Source of the DNA: Dokdonella sp.
GTDB taxonomy: Bacteria > Pseudomonadota > Gammaproteobacteria > Xanthomonadales > Rhodanobacteraceae
Direction: 5' to 3'
DNA length: 64,000 nucleotides
NCBI RefSeq assembly: GCF_017744955.1
Contig: NZ_JAGIAG010000001.1
Location: 930,001-994,000, forward strand
Of this stretch, positions 9,738-17,759 are shown piece after piece. Below the pieces are notes generated by a model. That model did no database searches. It was given only the letters and a program-made list of their open reading frames with translations, and was not told the origin of the DNA. The translations under genes were made by a program, and so were the position numbers. The stretch's first letter is position 1, and the number at the start of each line of letters is the position of its first letter.

Positions 9738-10685
9738 TCAGGCCGGGCTTCGCCGTGACGGTGCTCCTCGCATCGCCCGCTTGCGCCCGGCGCTGTCCCG
9801 CCCGGCACCTTCTTCACCGCGGAACTCGGCCGACTCGGCCAGCAGCCAGGTGCGAAACGCCTTGAAGCCGGCATGGTCGAGCGAGCGTTTCGGATAGACG
9901 AGATAGTGCGCGTAGCGCGCCTTCATGCGCTCGGGAAACAGCGCGACCAGGCGACCGGTCTCGAGCAGCGGACGCGCCATGGTCAGGCGGCCGAGCGCGA
10001 CGCCCATGCCTTCGACCGCGGCGCGCTGCAGCGTTTCCGAATCGCTGAAGGTCGCGACGTAGCGCGCGGGTTCGCTGCCGCCGAACTGCTCGAACCAGCG
10101 CTGCCAGGGATCGTCCGGGCACAGCAGCGGCCAGTCGCCGAGCTGGGTCAGGCGCGGGCGCTTGCGTCCCTTCAGCAGCTGCGGGCTGACGACCGGCGTC
10201 AGCCACTCCTCGAACAGGAGCTCGGTTTCCAGTTCGCCCCAGCGGCCGGGGCCGTAGCGCAGCGCGCCGTCGAAGCGGCCGTCGGCGAAATCGACCAGCT
10301 CGATCGAGGAATCGAGATTGAACTCGAACTCCGGATGGCGCGCGAAGAAACGCGGCAGCCGCGGCACCAGCCAGCTCGACGCCATCGACGGCAGCGCGGT
10401 GAGGCTGAGCGCGGTGTCGCGCCGCGCGCACAGCGGGCGCAGCGCGGCGTCGATCGCGTCCAGGTGCGGGCCGACGCGCTGCAGCAGCAGCGCGCCCTCG
10501 GCGGTCGGCTTGAGCCCGCGCGGGCCGCGCACGAACAGCGTGCAGCCGAGGCGCTGTTCGAGCAGGCGCACCTGATGGCTGAGCGCGCTGACGGTCAGAT
10601 GCAGGCGTTCCGCGGCGCGCGTCAGGTTCTGCACGCGCGCGGCGACGACGAAGATCTGCAAGGCATTCAGCGGTGCGCGTTCCAT
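9738..10685 (-). CDS. LysR family transcriptional regulator (GcvA-like)
   Basis: The 315-residue product has an N-terminal winged helix-turn-helix (residues about 5-64: LNALQIFVVAARVQNLTRAA ... HLTVSALSHQVRLLEQRLG) followed by a periplasmic-binding-protein-like effector domain. LTVSALSHQ and the basic FVRGPRGLKPT wing are typical of the GcvA branch. The effector is unknown. The likely start is the ATG at 10685; a TTG two codons upstream is possible. It is divergent from a 70-residue gene and the EamA permease, so by LysR precedent it probably regulates that side and itself. Confidence 0.88.
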   Translation of the reverse strand: MERAPLNALQIFVVAARVQNLTRAAERLHLTVSALSHQVRLLEQRLGCTLFVRGPRGLKPTAEGALLLQRVGPHLDAIDAALRPLCARRDTALSLTALPSMASSWLVPRLPRFFARHPEFEFNLDSSIELVDFADGRFDGALRYGPGRWGELETELLFEEWLTPVVSPQLLKGRKRPRLTQLGDWPLLCPDDPWQRWFEQFGGSEPARYVATFSDSETLQRAAVEGMGVALGRLTMARPLLETGRLVALFPERMKARYAHYLVYPKRSLDHAGFKAFRTWLLAESAEFRGEEGAGRDSAGRKRAMRGAPSRRSPA

Positions 10686-10708
10686 CTTCAAAAATCCTCA
10701 AGTCAGGC

Positions 10709-10719
10709 TATCAAAGATA
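10709..10719. promoter_or_regulatory. Possible LysR operator in the divergent promoter
   Basis: The short inverted repeat TATC-AAA-GATA lies between the divergent LysR gene and the 70-residue gene. LysR regulators usually bind interrupted palindromes in such a position. The assignment rests only on location and symmetry. Confidence 0.3.
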
Positions 10720-10793
10720 TCGCTACCGGATCGCCAGACGGCGGCCTATCTTGGCGCCCTGGAAACATCACCGCAAGCGGAGGAGTCAGTGCC

Positions 10794-11006
10794 ATGTTGA
10801 AGTTTTTGAACAGCATCGCGCGCGACCTGCTGGGTCTGCACGGCCATCCGATCGCACCGTTCGCCTCGTCCGCGCCGACGCCGCCGGTGCGCCGCGAGCC
10901 TGCGTCGCCGGGCTGCATCGGCGCCTGCGCGCGGCGCGCGCAAAAGGCCTTCGCCGTCGCGAAGGGCGCCTTTGGTCCGTCGGCGATGGGCCACGTTTTC
11001 TGGTGA
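10794..11006 (+). CDS. Small hypothetical protein (70 aa) divergent from LysR gene
   Basis: The 70-residue reading frame has a strong AGGAG ribosome binding site seven bases before its ATG. The N-terminus MLKFLNSIARDLLGLHG could form an amphipathic helix. The middle is Pro/Ala-rich, with a Cys pair (CIGAC), and the C-terminus is basic to aromatic (GHVFW). I recognise no family. Its place next to the LysR regulator and 26 bases upstream of the permease gene suggests a LysR-controlled leader cistron. The spacing and ribosome binding site are the main reasons to believe it is translated. Confidence 0.55.
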   Translation: MLKFLNSIARDLLGLHGHPIAPFASSAPTPPVRREPASPGCIGACARRAQKAFAVAKGAFGPSAMGHVFW

Positions 11007-11032
11007 CACGTCATTCGGTATCGGTAGCCGCC

Positions 11033-11971
11033 ATGAATCTTCCGTCTCGCAACGCTTCCCTCGCATTGCCGCTGATCGCAGCGGGCACGGCGCTGTTGTT
11101 CTGGTCGTCGTCGTTCGCTGCGATCGCCTACGGCTTGCGCGCGTTCTCGCCGGCCGAGCTGTCGCTGCTGCGCTTCGGCATCGCTTCGGCCTTTCTCGCG
11201 CTTCCGGTCGCGCTCGGCGCGATCCGGTTGCCGCCGCTGCGCGACTGGCCCGCCGTCGCCGCGCTCGCGCTGATCGGCATGACCGTGTACCAACTCAGCC
11301 TCGGCTACGCGATGACGCGCATTCCGGCCGGCGCCGCCGCCGTCATCATCGCGCTGGCGCCGGGCGTGACCGCCGCGCTTGCCGCGCTCCGCCTCGGCGA
11401 GACGCTGACGGCGCGCATGGGCGTCGGTCTCGCGGTCGCGTTCGCCGGCGTCGTGCTGGTCACGCTCGGCTCCGGCCACGAACTGCGCTTCGAGCCGATG
11501 GCGCTGCTGGTGCTGATCGCGGTGTTCGCGACCAGCACCTACTTCGTCTGGCAGAAGCCGCTGCTGGCGCGTACCGATCCGCTCGGCTTCACCACCGCGA
11601 GCATCTTCGCCGGCACGCTCGGCCTGCTGCCGTTCGGACTGCACCTGCCGGAAAAGATCGCCGTGGCCTCGACCGCGCAGCTGGTCTCGGTGTCCTATCT
11701 CGCACTGGGGCCGACCGTGTTCGGCTATCTGTGCTGGAACTGGGCGCTGTCGCGCGCGCCGGCATCGACCGTGTCGAGCTTCCTGTACGTGCAGCCGCTG
11801 CTGGCCGGCCTGATCGCATGGCTGTGGCTGGGACAGACGCTCGGTGCGCTGGCGATCGCCGGCGGCGTGCTGGCGATCGGCGGCGTGGTGCTGACGATCC
11901 GCGGCTCGCGCGCCGCGCCGCCGAAGACACCTGCGCTCGGTGAGCGCATCGCCTGCGCCGGTGCCCGCTGA
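11033..11971 (+). CDS. EamA/DMT-family permease
   Basis: The 312-residue product has ten hydrophobic segments arranged as two five-helix EamA repeats. Typical motifs are LLFWSSSFAAIAYGL at the N-terminus, GYAMTRIPAGAAAVIIALAP in the first repeat and ALSRAPASTVSSFLYVQPLLAGLIAW in the second. It is an inner-membrane drug/metabolite transporter superfamily member, usually an exporter of amino acids or small metabolites. The substrate cannot be read from the sequence. It lies downstream of a small cistron and divergent from a LysR gene, a common pairing in which the regulator controls the exporter. Confidence 0.88.
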   Translation: MNLPSRNASLALPLIAAGTALLFWSSSFAAIAYGLRAFSPAELSLLRFGIASAFLALPVALGAIRLPPLRDWPAVAALALIGMTVYQLSLGYAMTRIPAGAAAVIIALAPGVTAALAALRLGETLTARMGVGLAVAFAGVVLVTLGSGHELRFEPMALLVLIAVFATSTYFVWQKPLLARTDPLGFTTASIFAGTLGLLPFGLHLPEKIAVASTAQLVSVSYLALGPTVFGYLCWNWALSRAPASTVSSFLYVQPLLAGLIAWLWLGQTLGALAIAGGVLAIGGVVLTIRGSRAAPPKTPALGERIACAGAR

Positions 11972-12102
11972 GGCGTGTCGACCCCGCACCTTGCGTCGAG
12001 GAGCGTGAAGCCGGCGTGGAATCGCGCCGCTTCCGGACCTGCAAGAACACGCAGCTGGCATCGCGGTCCCGACCTGCGCCATGCTGGCCTTTCGCCAGCC
12101 TG

Positions 12103-12705
12103 ATGGGGATCGAGGTCTTGACGAACATTCGCGACTTCCACGGTTTCGCACCGATCGTTTCGCCGCTGGCCTACGTCGACCCGGCTGCGCAGGTCATCGG
12201 CAACGTGAGCCTCGGCGACGAGAGCTCGGTCTGGCCCTGCGCGGTGATCCGCGGCGACGCGCACGCGATCCGCATCGGCGCGCGCAGCAACATGCAGGAC
12301 GGCGCGCAGCTGCACGTCACGCACGACGCGCAGTACACGCTCGGCGGTTTCGCGCTGACGATCGGCGACGACGTGACCATCGGTCATGGCGCCGCCCTGC
12401 ACGGCTGCACGGTGCAGGGCGCCTGCCTGATCGGCATGAACGCGACGATCCTCGACGGCGCCCTGGTCAAGCGGCACAGCGTCGTCGGCGCCGGCGCGGT
12501 CATCACGCACGGCAAGATCGTCGGCGAAGGCGAGCTCTGGTTCGGCAATCCGGCACGCTGCGTGCGCATGCTGACGAACGAGGAAATCCAGCAGATCCTC
12601 TACGCCGCGCGACGCTACGTGAAGCTGGCCGGACAGTACCGCACGGCGCAACAGCTGCCCGTTGCCGGCGCTGCGCCGGAATTCGGTCGCGTCGCGAGCG
12701 GTTGA
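12103..12705 (+). CDS. Gamma carbonic anhydrase family protein (YrdA-like)
   Basis: The product is about 200 residues, a left-handed beta-helix protein with hexapeptide repeats (IGNVSLGDESSVWPCAVIRGDAHAIRIG). Three histidines in the expected metal-binding spacing are visible: LHVTH, then GHGAALHGC. The C-terminal helix EEIQQILYAARRYVKLA is typical. Family members are cytoplasmic trimers that bind zinc or iron; many have no proven carbonic anhydrase activity. The start could be this ATG or the TTG at 12118, which has GGGGA eight bases upstream and gives the usual short N-terminus (LTNIRDFHG). Confidence 0.87.
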   Translation: MGIEVLTNIRDFHGFAPIVSPLAYVDPAAQVIGNVSLGDESSVWPCAVIRGDAHAIRIGARSNMQDGAQLHVTHDAQYTLGGFALTIGDDVTIGHGAALHGCTVQGACLIGMNATILDGALVKRHSVVGAGAVITHGKIVGEGELWFGNPARCVRMLTNEEIQQILYAARRYVKLAGQYRTAQQLPVAGAAPEFGRVASG

Positions 12706-12751
12706 GCGGTCGACGGCTGGGTGCTTGGTTCGTAGGAGAAGGCAGAAGCAG

Positions 12752-12833
12752 GACGCGGATCGAACGGATAGACGCGAATAGAGCAAGAGATTTTTGGAAT
12801 TTCTTATCCGCGTCGATCCGTTCGATCCGCGTC
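12752..12833. repeat. Interspersed inverted-repeat element, copy A
   Basis: Arms of roughly 30 bases at 12752-12780 and 12803-12833 are inverted: GACGCGGATCGAACGGATA on the left is mirrored by GATCCGTTCGATCCGCGTC on the right. The loop is A/T-rich. A second copy follows at 12881-12951. This looks like a REP-type element and could act as a transcript 3' stabiliser between the convergent carbonic anhydrase and dinB genes. Confidence 0.75.
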
Positions 12834-12880
12834 TAAGCTCTTCTACTTCAGCGACCAGTTGCGGGGAGAGCGAAGGCAGG

Positions 12881-12951
12881 GACGCGGGAGACGCGGATAG
12901 AGCCGAGAAATTCCAAACTTCTTATCCGCGTCGATCCGCCTGATCCGCGTC
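12881..12951. repeat. Interspersed inverted-repeat element, copy B (degenerate)
   Basis: This is a second copy of the element at 12752. The right arm CTTATCCGCGTCGATCCG is intact, but the left arm is shortened (GACGCGGGAGACGCGGATA). Both copies have the same orientation and end just downstream of dinB. Confidence 0.7.
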
Positions 12952-12964
12952 GAAATCTTCCCTC

Positions 12965-14041
12965 TCAACACTCTCCGCGCTCGTCGAACAAGCCCGACTG
13001 CCGCGGCGTATCGTCGGCGTCGACGAAATTCGACAGGCCCACGCCGACCAGGCGATACAGCGTCGTCGCCGGCGCCTCGACGTGGCCGCGCAGTTCCAGC
13101 GCGATCTCGATCAGCTCGTCCGCGGAGCGCGGCGGCGACGGCGGTGTGCGGCTGCGCGTGAGGATGCGGAAATCCTTGGTCTTCAGCTTCAGCACGACGG
13201 TGCGGCCGATGCGTTCGGTCTGCCGCGTCGCGTTCCACACCTTCGCCGCGAGCTCGCGGATCATCGTTTCGATCGCGGACAGCGGCTGGTCGGTGGCGAA
13301 GGTGTCCTCGGCCGAGATCGACTGCGTCGGCCGGTCCGGCTTGACCTCGCCGCGGTCGACGCCGTGCGCGAGTTCGGACAGGCGCCGGCCGTAGCGGCCG
13401 AAGCGGTTTTCGAGCTCGGCGACGTCGACGCGGCGCAGCTCGCCGACCGTGCGCAGGCCTAGCGCCGCCAGCTTGCCGTCCATCACCTTGCCGACGCCGT
13501 GGATGCGCGACACCGGCAGCGGGTCGAGAAAGGCCTCGACTTCGTGCGGGCGGATCACGAACAGACCGTCGGGCTTGCGCCAGTCGGAGGCGATCTTGGC
13601 CAGGAATTTCGCCGGCGCGACGCCGGCCGAGGCGGTCAGCTGCGTCTCCTCGCGGATCTGCTCGCGCACGCGCTTCGCGATGGCGGTGGCCGAGGGCAGG
13701 TCGGACTTCGGCTCGGTCACGTCCAGATAGGCTTCGTCCAGCGACAGCGGCTCGACCAGGTCGGTGTGGCGCAGCAGGATCTCGCGCACCTGGCGCGAGA
13801 CCGCGCGGTAGCGGGCGAAGTCCGGTGCGACGAAGACCGCGTCCGGACACAGCCGCTCGGCACGCGCGGCCGGCATCGCCGAGCGCACGCCGTAGCGGCG
13901 CGCTTCGTAGCTCGCCGCGCAGACCACCGAGCGCTGGCCGCGCCAGGCGACCACCACCGGTCGGCCGCGCAAGCGTGGGTCGTCGCGTTGTTCGACCGAG
14001 GCGTAGAACGCGTCCATGTCGACGTGGATGATCTTGCGCAT
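12965..14041 (-). CDS. dinB: DNA polymerase IV
   Basis: The 358-residue product is a Y-family translesion polymerase. The first catalytic motif is at the N-terminus (IIHVDMDAFYASVEQRDDP), and the second is SLDEAYLDVT with the catalytic Asp-Glu pair. The helix-hairpin-helix segment (VSRIHGVGKVMDGKLAALGL) and little-finger domain follow. Length is normal. The chosen ATG places MRKIIHVDMDAF at the start; a longer in-frame reading adds 17 residues without family support. I see no clear LexA box in the 195 bases upstream. Confidence 0.95.
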   Translation of the reverse strand: MRKIIHVDMDAFYASVEQRDDPRLRGRPVVVAWRGQRSVVCAASYEARRYGVRSAMPAARAERLCPDAVFVAPDFARYRAVSRQVREILLRHTDLVEPLSLDEAYLDVTEPKSDLPSATAIAKRVREQIREETQLTASAGVAPAKFLAKIASDWRKPDGLFVIRPHEVEAFLDPLPVSRIHGVGKVMDGKLAALGLRTVGELRRVDVAELENRFGRYGRRLSELAHGVDRGEVKPDRPTQSISAEDTFATDQPLSAIETMIRELAAKVWNATRQTERIGRTVVLKLKTKDFRILTRSRTPPSPPRSADELIEIALELRGHVEAPATTLYRLVGVGLSNFVDADDTPRQSGLFDERGEC

Positions 14042-14236
14042 GCGAAGGTGGTTCGTCGGACGCGGAAATCGTACTCCGCCGGACGCGTGCATCGGACATG
14101 CGTCCGTGCGGGCGACGAGGTTCGTCGGGAGACATCGCGACGGCGCGGCGTTTTCCTACGCTGCGACGCGCGACTTGCACATCGTCGCGGCCGGTCCGCG
14201 CGACGACGATGGGGCACCTTCGTTCGGAGCCCGCTC

Positions 14237-14785
14237 ATGTGCATTTCCCGATCCGTGCTGCTCGCGCTGGCGATGCTCGGCGGGCTGTCGTTCTTCGCCG
14301 CGTCCGTCCAGGCCGGATCGATCTACCGATGCCGACACGAGGACGGAAGCCTCGCCTATCAGGACAGGCCCTGCGCCGCGGCCCAGCGGCAGAGCCGCGT
14401 CGAGCTGGCTCCGGCGCCGCCACCGGCCGCTTCGCCCGACTACGGCGCCGGTTCGTCCGCGCGATCCAAGGCCGCGCCGAGGAGCCCGCGTTCCGGCGTA
14501 CGCGGCGCACGTCGCGCGGAGACGCCGTCCTACGAATGCCGCGCCGCCAACGGCGAGGTGTTCTATCGCCATTCGGCGTGTCCGACGTCGATCGTGGAAA
14601 CCGACCCAACCCGGCAGCGGCGCGGCGCAGGTTCCTCGTCGGTCGCCGTCTCCGCGACCGCGCTGACGCGCACGGAGGCGTGCCGGCGGTTGGCCGCGGC
14701 GGGCTCGATCGGCCGCCGCGGGCGCGACCGCGACGAGCGCGTGTCGACCTACGAACGCAATGCGGGCCGCGACCCTTGCCGGTAG
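14237..14785 (+). CDS. DUF4124 domain-containing secreted protein
   Basis: The 182-residue product has a signal peptide ending at SVQA (residues about 1-24). It continues with GSIYRCRHEDGSLAYQDRPC, the diagnostic DUF4124 motif (a Cys-containing strand, then D-G-x-x-x-Y-x-D-x-P-C). A second half-motif, YECRAANGEVFYRHSACP, follows at about residue 97, suggesting a duplicated domain joined by a Pro/Ala/Ser linker. The four cysteines probably form disulfides in the periplasm. The function is unknown. Confidence 0.75.
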   Translation: MCISRSVLLALAMLGGLSFFAASVQAGSIYRCRHEDGSLAYQDRPCAAAQRQSRVELAPAPPPAASPDYGAGSSARSKAAPRSPRSGVRGARRAETPSYECRAANGEVFYRHSACPTSIVETDPTRQRRGAGSSSVAVSATALTRTEACRRLAAAGSIGRRGRDRDERVSTYERNAGRDPCR

Positions 14786-14943
14786 CGTGCGGCCATGGAC
14801 CGCCGCCGCCAGGCCGGACGGTCCGCCGGCGGTGCGCAAGCCGATCGGGCGGAGACGATCGAGGGGATCGGGAAGTGACTCGTTTTGCGGATCTGTAACG
14901 CCGCTGCGTTTAGGATTCGACGGATTTCCTGCGGAGTGCACCG

Positions 14944-15657
14944 ATGCGTTCGAATTCCCGCGCGCTGGCGCTGGTCCTGCTGGCGGCCTTGCCGGTCGCC
15001 TGTTCGCGCTCGACGCCGCCCGCCGCGGCGCCGGCGGCGCCTGCCGCCCCGGCGGCCGACACGCAGGGCAAGAAGGAACTGGAGCTGTACCGGCAGCTGC
15101 AGCAGGAGAAATCCTACGAGCTGGCCGCGCCGATCGGCGCCGAGATCGTCGCCAAGTATCCGCAGAGCCTGGCGGCGAAGGAGGTGCAGGAGACGCTGGC
15201 TGACACCACGGCGAAGGCGACCGCGCTGGCGACGCGGCGCCGGCTGGAGCGCTTGTGGTCCTATCAGTCCGGCAAGGAATCCGGCGGCACGCAGAACACC
15301 GCCTCGATCTACAGCGGCGACTCGACCGAGACGCGCGTGCGCCTGGTGTTGCGCCGCCATTCGGCCTGGGGCCAGAGCGTGTACCTGTTCGGCAACGGCA
15401 AGGGCTTCGAGTGCGGCAAGAGCTGCACCGTCGGCGTGCGCTTCGACGAGCAGCCGGCGAAACGCATGAAGGCGTATCTTCCGGAAACCGGCGAGCCGGC
15501 CTTGTTCATCTCCGACGACAAGGCCTTCCTCGAACGCCTCGGCAGCACGCAGAAGATCGCGATCGAGGTGGTCGAGAAGGGGCGCGGCCCGCGCACGCTG
15601 GTGTTCGAGGTCGGCGGTTTCGAGTCGGACAAGTTCCCGCGACTGAAGAAAGGCTGA
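14944..15657 (+). CDS. Putative lipoprotein, helical N-terminal domain
   Basis: The 237-residue product has a lipobox (LPVAC) after a hydrophobic signal, so it is a predicted lipoprotein. An Ala/Pro linker is followed by a helical segment (KKELELYRQLQQEKSYELAAPIGAEIVAKYP) with TPR-like spacing, then a beta-rich domain with a Cys pair (FECGKSCTVGVRF). GGAG precedes the ATG by about eight bases. I do not recognise the family. The gene is separated by two bases from the next gene, so the pair is probably co-transcribed. Confidence 0.65.
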   Translation: MRSNSRALALVLLAALPVACSRSTPPAAAPAAPAAPAADTQGKKELELYRQLQQEKSYELAAPIGAEIVAKYPQSLAAKEVQETLADTTAKATALATRRRLERLWSYQSGKESGGTQNTASIYSGDSTETRVRLVLRRHSAWGQSVYLFGNGKGFECGKSCTVGVRFDEQPAKRMKAYLPETGEPALFISDDKAFLERLGSTQKIAIEVVEKGRGPRTLVFEVGGFESDKFPRLKKG

Positions 15658-15659
15658 CG

Positions 15660-16106
15660 ATGGCGCGCAGCACGGCGGCGACGGTGGACGGGTATCTCGC
15701 CGAGTTGCCGCCGGAGCGGCGCGCGGTCGCCGCGGCGCTGCGCGCGCTGATCGTCGGGCACTTGCCGGACGGCTACGTCGAGACGATCAACTGGGGCATG
15801 CCGAGCTACGAGGTGCCGTTGTCGCGCTACCCGGACACCTACAACGGCCAGCCGCTCGGCTACGTCGCGTTCGCGGCGCAGAAGAACGGCTACTCGTTGT
15901 ATCTGAGCGGCGTGAGCATGGATCCCGACAAGGAAGCCGCGCTACGTGCCGCTTTCGCACAAGCGGGCAAGAAGCTCGACATGGGCAAGGCCTGTGTCCG
16001 ATTCAGGAAGCTCGACGACCTGCCGCTGCCGGCGATCGGCGCGCTGATCGCCGGCATCCCGGTGGCCGATTTCATCGCGAGCTACGAACGCAGCCGGCAG
16101 CGCTGA
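15660..16106 (+). CDS. DUF1801 domain-containing protein
   Basis: The 148-residue cytoplasmic protein has the DUF1801 pattern: an N-terminal helical part (VDGYLAELPPERRAVAAALRALI), then INWGMPSYEV, the strand YVAFAAQKNGYSLYLSG, and LDMGKACVRFRKLDDLP near the end. Family members have a YdhG/YjbR-like fold and may bind iron or act as chaperones, but no biochemical role is settled. The start codon lies two bases after the upstream stop. Confidence 0.82.
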   Translation: MARSTAATVDGYLAELPPERRAVAAALRALIVGHLPDGYVETINWGMPSYEVPLSRYPDTYNGQPLGYVAFAAQKNGYSLYLSGVSMDPDKEAALRAAFAQAGKKLDMGKACVRFRKLDDLPLPAIGALIAGIPVADFIASYERSRQR

Positions 16107-16126
16107 CGCGTCCGGCTGATGACGTT

Positions 16127-16354
16127 TCAGATCGCGCCGGGGTCGTGCGCCTCCAGCCGCACGCCGGTGGCGACGACTTCGTAATGGCGTTTGGACAGCA
16201 CGCGCAGCTCGCCGCCGTCGGCGAGGCAGACCTTGGCGAGGCGCTCGATGTGCGCATTCTCGTGGCTGGCCGGCTCGACGTAGACGTGGATCTCGTAGTC
16301 CTTCCCGTCGCTGCCGTGCGCGTGATACAGCCGTTTCAGGACCAGGGGTGCCAA
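16127..16354 (-). CDS. Small conserved-type hypothetical protein (75 aa)
   Basis: The reading frame encodes about 75 residues, starting at TTG with GGAG eight bases upstream. It contains LKRLYHAHGSDGKDYEIHVY and then an alpha/beta segment ending in LEAHDPGAI. The compact beta-rich pattern suggests a folded cytoplasmic protein. I recognise no named family. The frame stays open upstream, but with no plausible start or protein-like composition. It is convergent with the DUF1801 gene. Confidence 0.5.
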   Translation of the reverse strand: MAPLVLKRLYHAHGSDGKDYEIHVYVEPASHENAHIERLAKVCLADGGELRVLSKRHYEVVATGVRLEAHDPGAI

Positions 16355-16507
16355 GACGATGCTCCGCGCGCCGGATTGCCTCGGAGCGATGCTAGCAAAC
16401 GCCGGTGAACGATTCCGCGCGCAGTGCCGGTCCTTCCGTCCCGGAGCGGGCGCTAGACTGGCCTTCCTTATCGCGCCGGACGGCGCTTCGTTTCGAGGAG
16501 ATCGATC

Positions 16508-17044
16508 ATGAAAGGCATTCTGGCGTTGCTGTTGTCGCTGCTGATCGCGGTACCGGCCTTCGCCGCCGAGGCCGCGGCCGGCCCTGCCATCGGCCAGGTC
16601 GCACCGGACTTCCGCCTGCAGGACCAGAAGGGCGATTGGCACACGCTGGCCGCCGAGCGCGGCAAGTGGGTCGTGCTGTATTTCTATCCGAAGGACTTCA
16701 CGCCCGGCTGCACCACCGAGGTCTGCGCGTTCCGCGACGACATCATCGAGCTGCGCAAGGCCGGCGCCGACGTGTTCGGCGTCAGCCTCGACGACGTCAA
16801 GTCGCACGCGGAGTTCGCCGAGAAATACAAGGTGCCGTTCCGCCTGCTGTCGGATGCCGACTCGAGCGTGGCCAAGAACTACGGCGTGCTCACCTCGAAG
16901 CTCGGCATGAGCTACGCGCGTCGCGAGACCTTCCTGATCGACCCCGAAGGCAAGGTCGCCAAGCGCTATGAGGACGTCGACCCGAAGGAGAACTCCAAGC
17001 AGGTGCTGGCGGATCTGGCGGCGCTGAAGAAGTCCAAGGCGTGA
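16508..17044 (+). CDS. Exported thioredoxin-dependent peroxiredoxin (PrxQ/BCP type)
   Basis: The 178-residue product is a peroxiredoxin with the PrxQ active site FTPGCTTEVC: peroxidatic C68 and resolving C73, the alpha2-type C-x4-C spacing. It has an N-terminal signal peptide (hydrophobic residues 2-17, ending PAFAA), which is unusual because E. coli BCP is cytoplasmic. It therefore probably reduces peroxides in the periplasm. GAGG precedes the ATG. It is separated by a few bases from the DNA glycosylase gene downstream. Confidence 0.9.
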   Translation: MKGILALLLSLLIAVPAFAAEAAAGPAIGQVAPDFRLQDQKGDWHTLAAERGKWVVLYFYPKDFTPGCTTEVCAFRDDIIELRKAGADVFGVSLDDVKSHAEFAEKYKVPFRLLSDADSSVAKNYGVLTSKLGMSYARRETFLIDPEGKVAKRYEDVDPKENSKQVLADLAALKKSKA

Positions 17045-17048
17045 CCGG

Positions 17049-17669
17049 ATGACCCGATCCAGACGCGGCGCGGCGCCTTCCGTCACGCCGCGCCCGGGCG
17101 CGGAGCGCGGCAGGTCCGCCACCGCGCCGGGGCAGGCGATCGTCGAGAGTTTTCCGCCGCAGGTCGGCCCGGGCTGCCGCCTGCTGCTGCTCGGCACCGC
17201 ACCGAGCGTCACGTCGCTCGCACGCGGCCAGTCCTACGCGCACCCGCACAATCTGTTCTGGCCGTTCATGGGCGTGCTCTACGGCGCCGGGCCGGAACTG
17301 GCGTACGCCGAACGCATCGCGCGCCTGCACGCGCTCGGCATCGGCATCTGGGACGTGCTCGAGCGCTGCGAGCGCCCGGGCAGCCTGGACAGCGGCATCG
17401 TCCCGGCGAGCGAGGTGCCCAACGACATCCCCGGTCTCCTGCGGGAGCATCCGGGCATCGTCGCCGTCGCGCTGAACGGCGCCAAGGCGCAGCAGGTGTT
17501 CGCGCGCCGCATTGCGCCGGCGATCGAGGCCGGGAAGCGGGCGGGGCTGGCGATCCTGGCGCTGCCGTCGACCAGCCCCGCCAACGCCTCCATTCCGCGC
17601 GCGACCAAGCTCGAACGCTGGCGCGAGCTGCTGCGCTGGGTGCCGGCTCCGGTCGTCGGCCATTTTTGA
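17049..17669 (+). CDS. DNA-deoxyinosine glycosylase-like protein (UDG superfamily)
   Basis: The 206-residue product has a UDG-superfamily fold signature: LLLLGTAPSVTSLARGQSYAHPHNLFWPFMG. This closely follows the hypoxanthine DNA glycosylase (UDG family 6) pattern GxxP...S...GxYYAHPxNxFW, and a later LPSTSPANA block fits motif 2. It would remove deaminated adenine or uracil from DNA. The first 35 residues are basic and disordered, so the true start may be internal. It follows the peroxiredoxin gene by four bases. Confidence 0.75.
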   Translation: MTRSRRGAAPSVTPRPGAERGRSATAPGQAIVESFPPQVGPGCRLLLLGTAPSVTSLARGQSYAHPHNLFWPFMGVLYGAGPELAYAERIARLHALGIGIWDVLERCERPGSLDSGIVPASEVPNDIPGLLREHPGIVAVALNGAKAQQVFARRIAPAIEAGKRAGLAILALPSTSPANASIPRATKLERWRELLRWVPAPVVGHF

Positions 17670-17759
17670 CAAAGTTTCATCTTGGTTTCTGATCGTTCAG
17701 CTAGGCTGCGCCAGGCTTGTTCATACTTGCTGGGCCCCAACACAAAAGGAGCAATGCCG

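Noticed and set aside
17666..17707. Sigma-70 promoter before the secreted protein at 17760
   Set aside because: TTGACA is present, but no acceptable -10 hexamer lies 16-18 bases downstream. Mentioned in the gene entry only.
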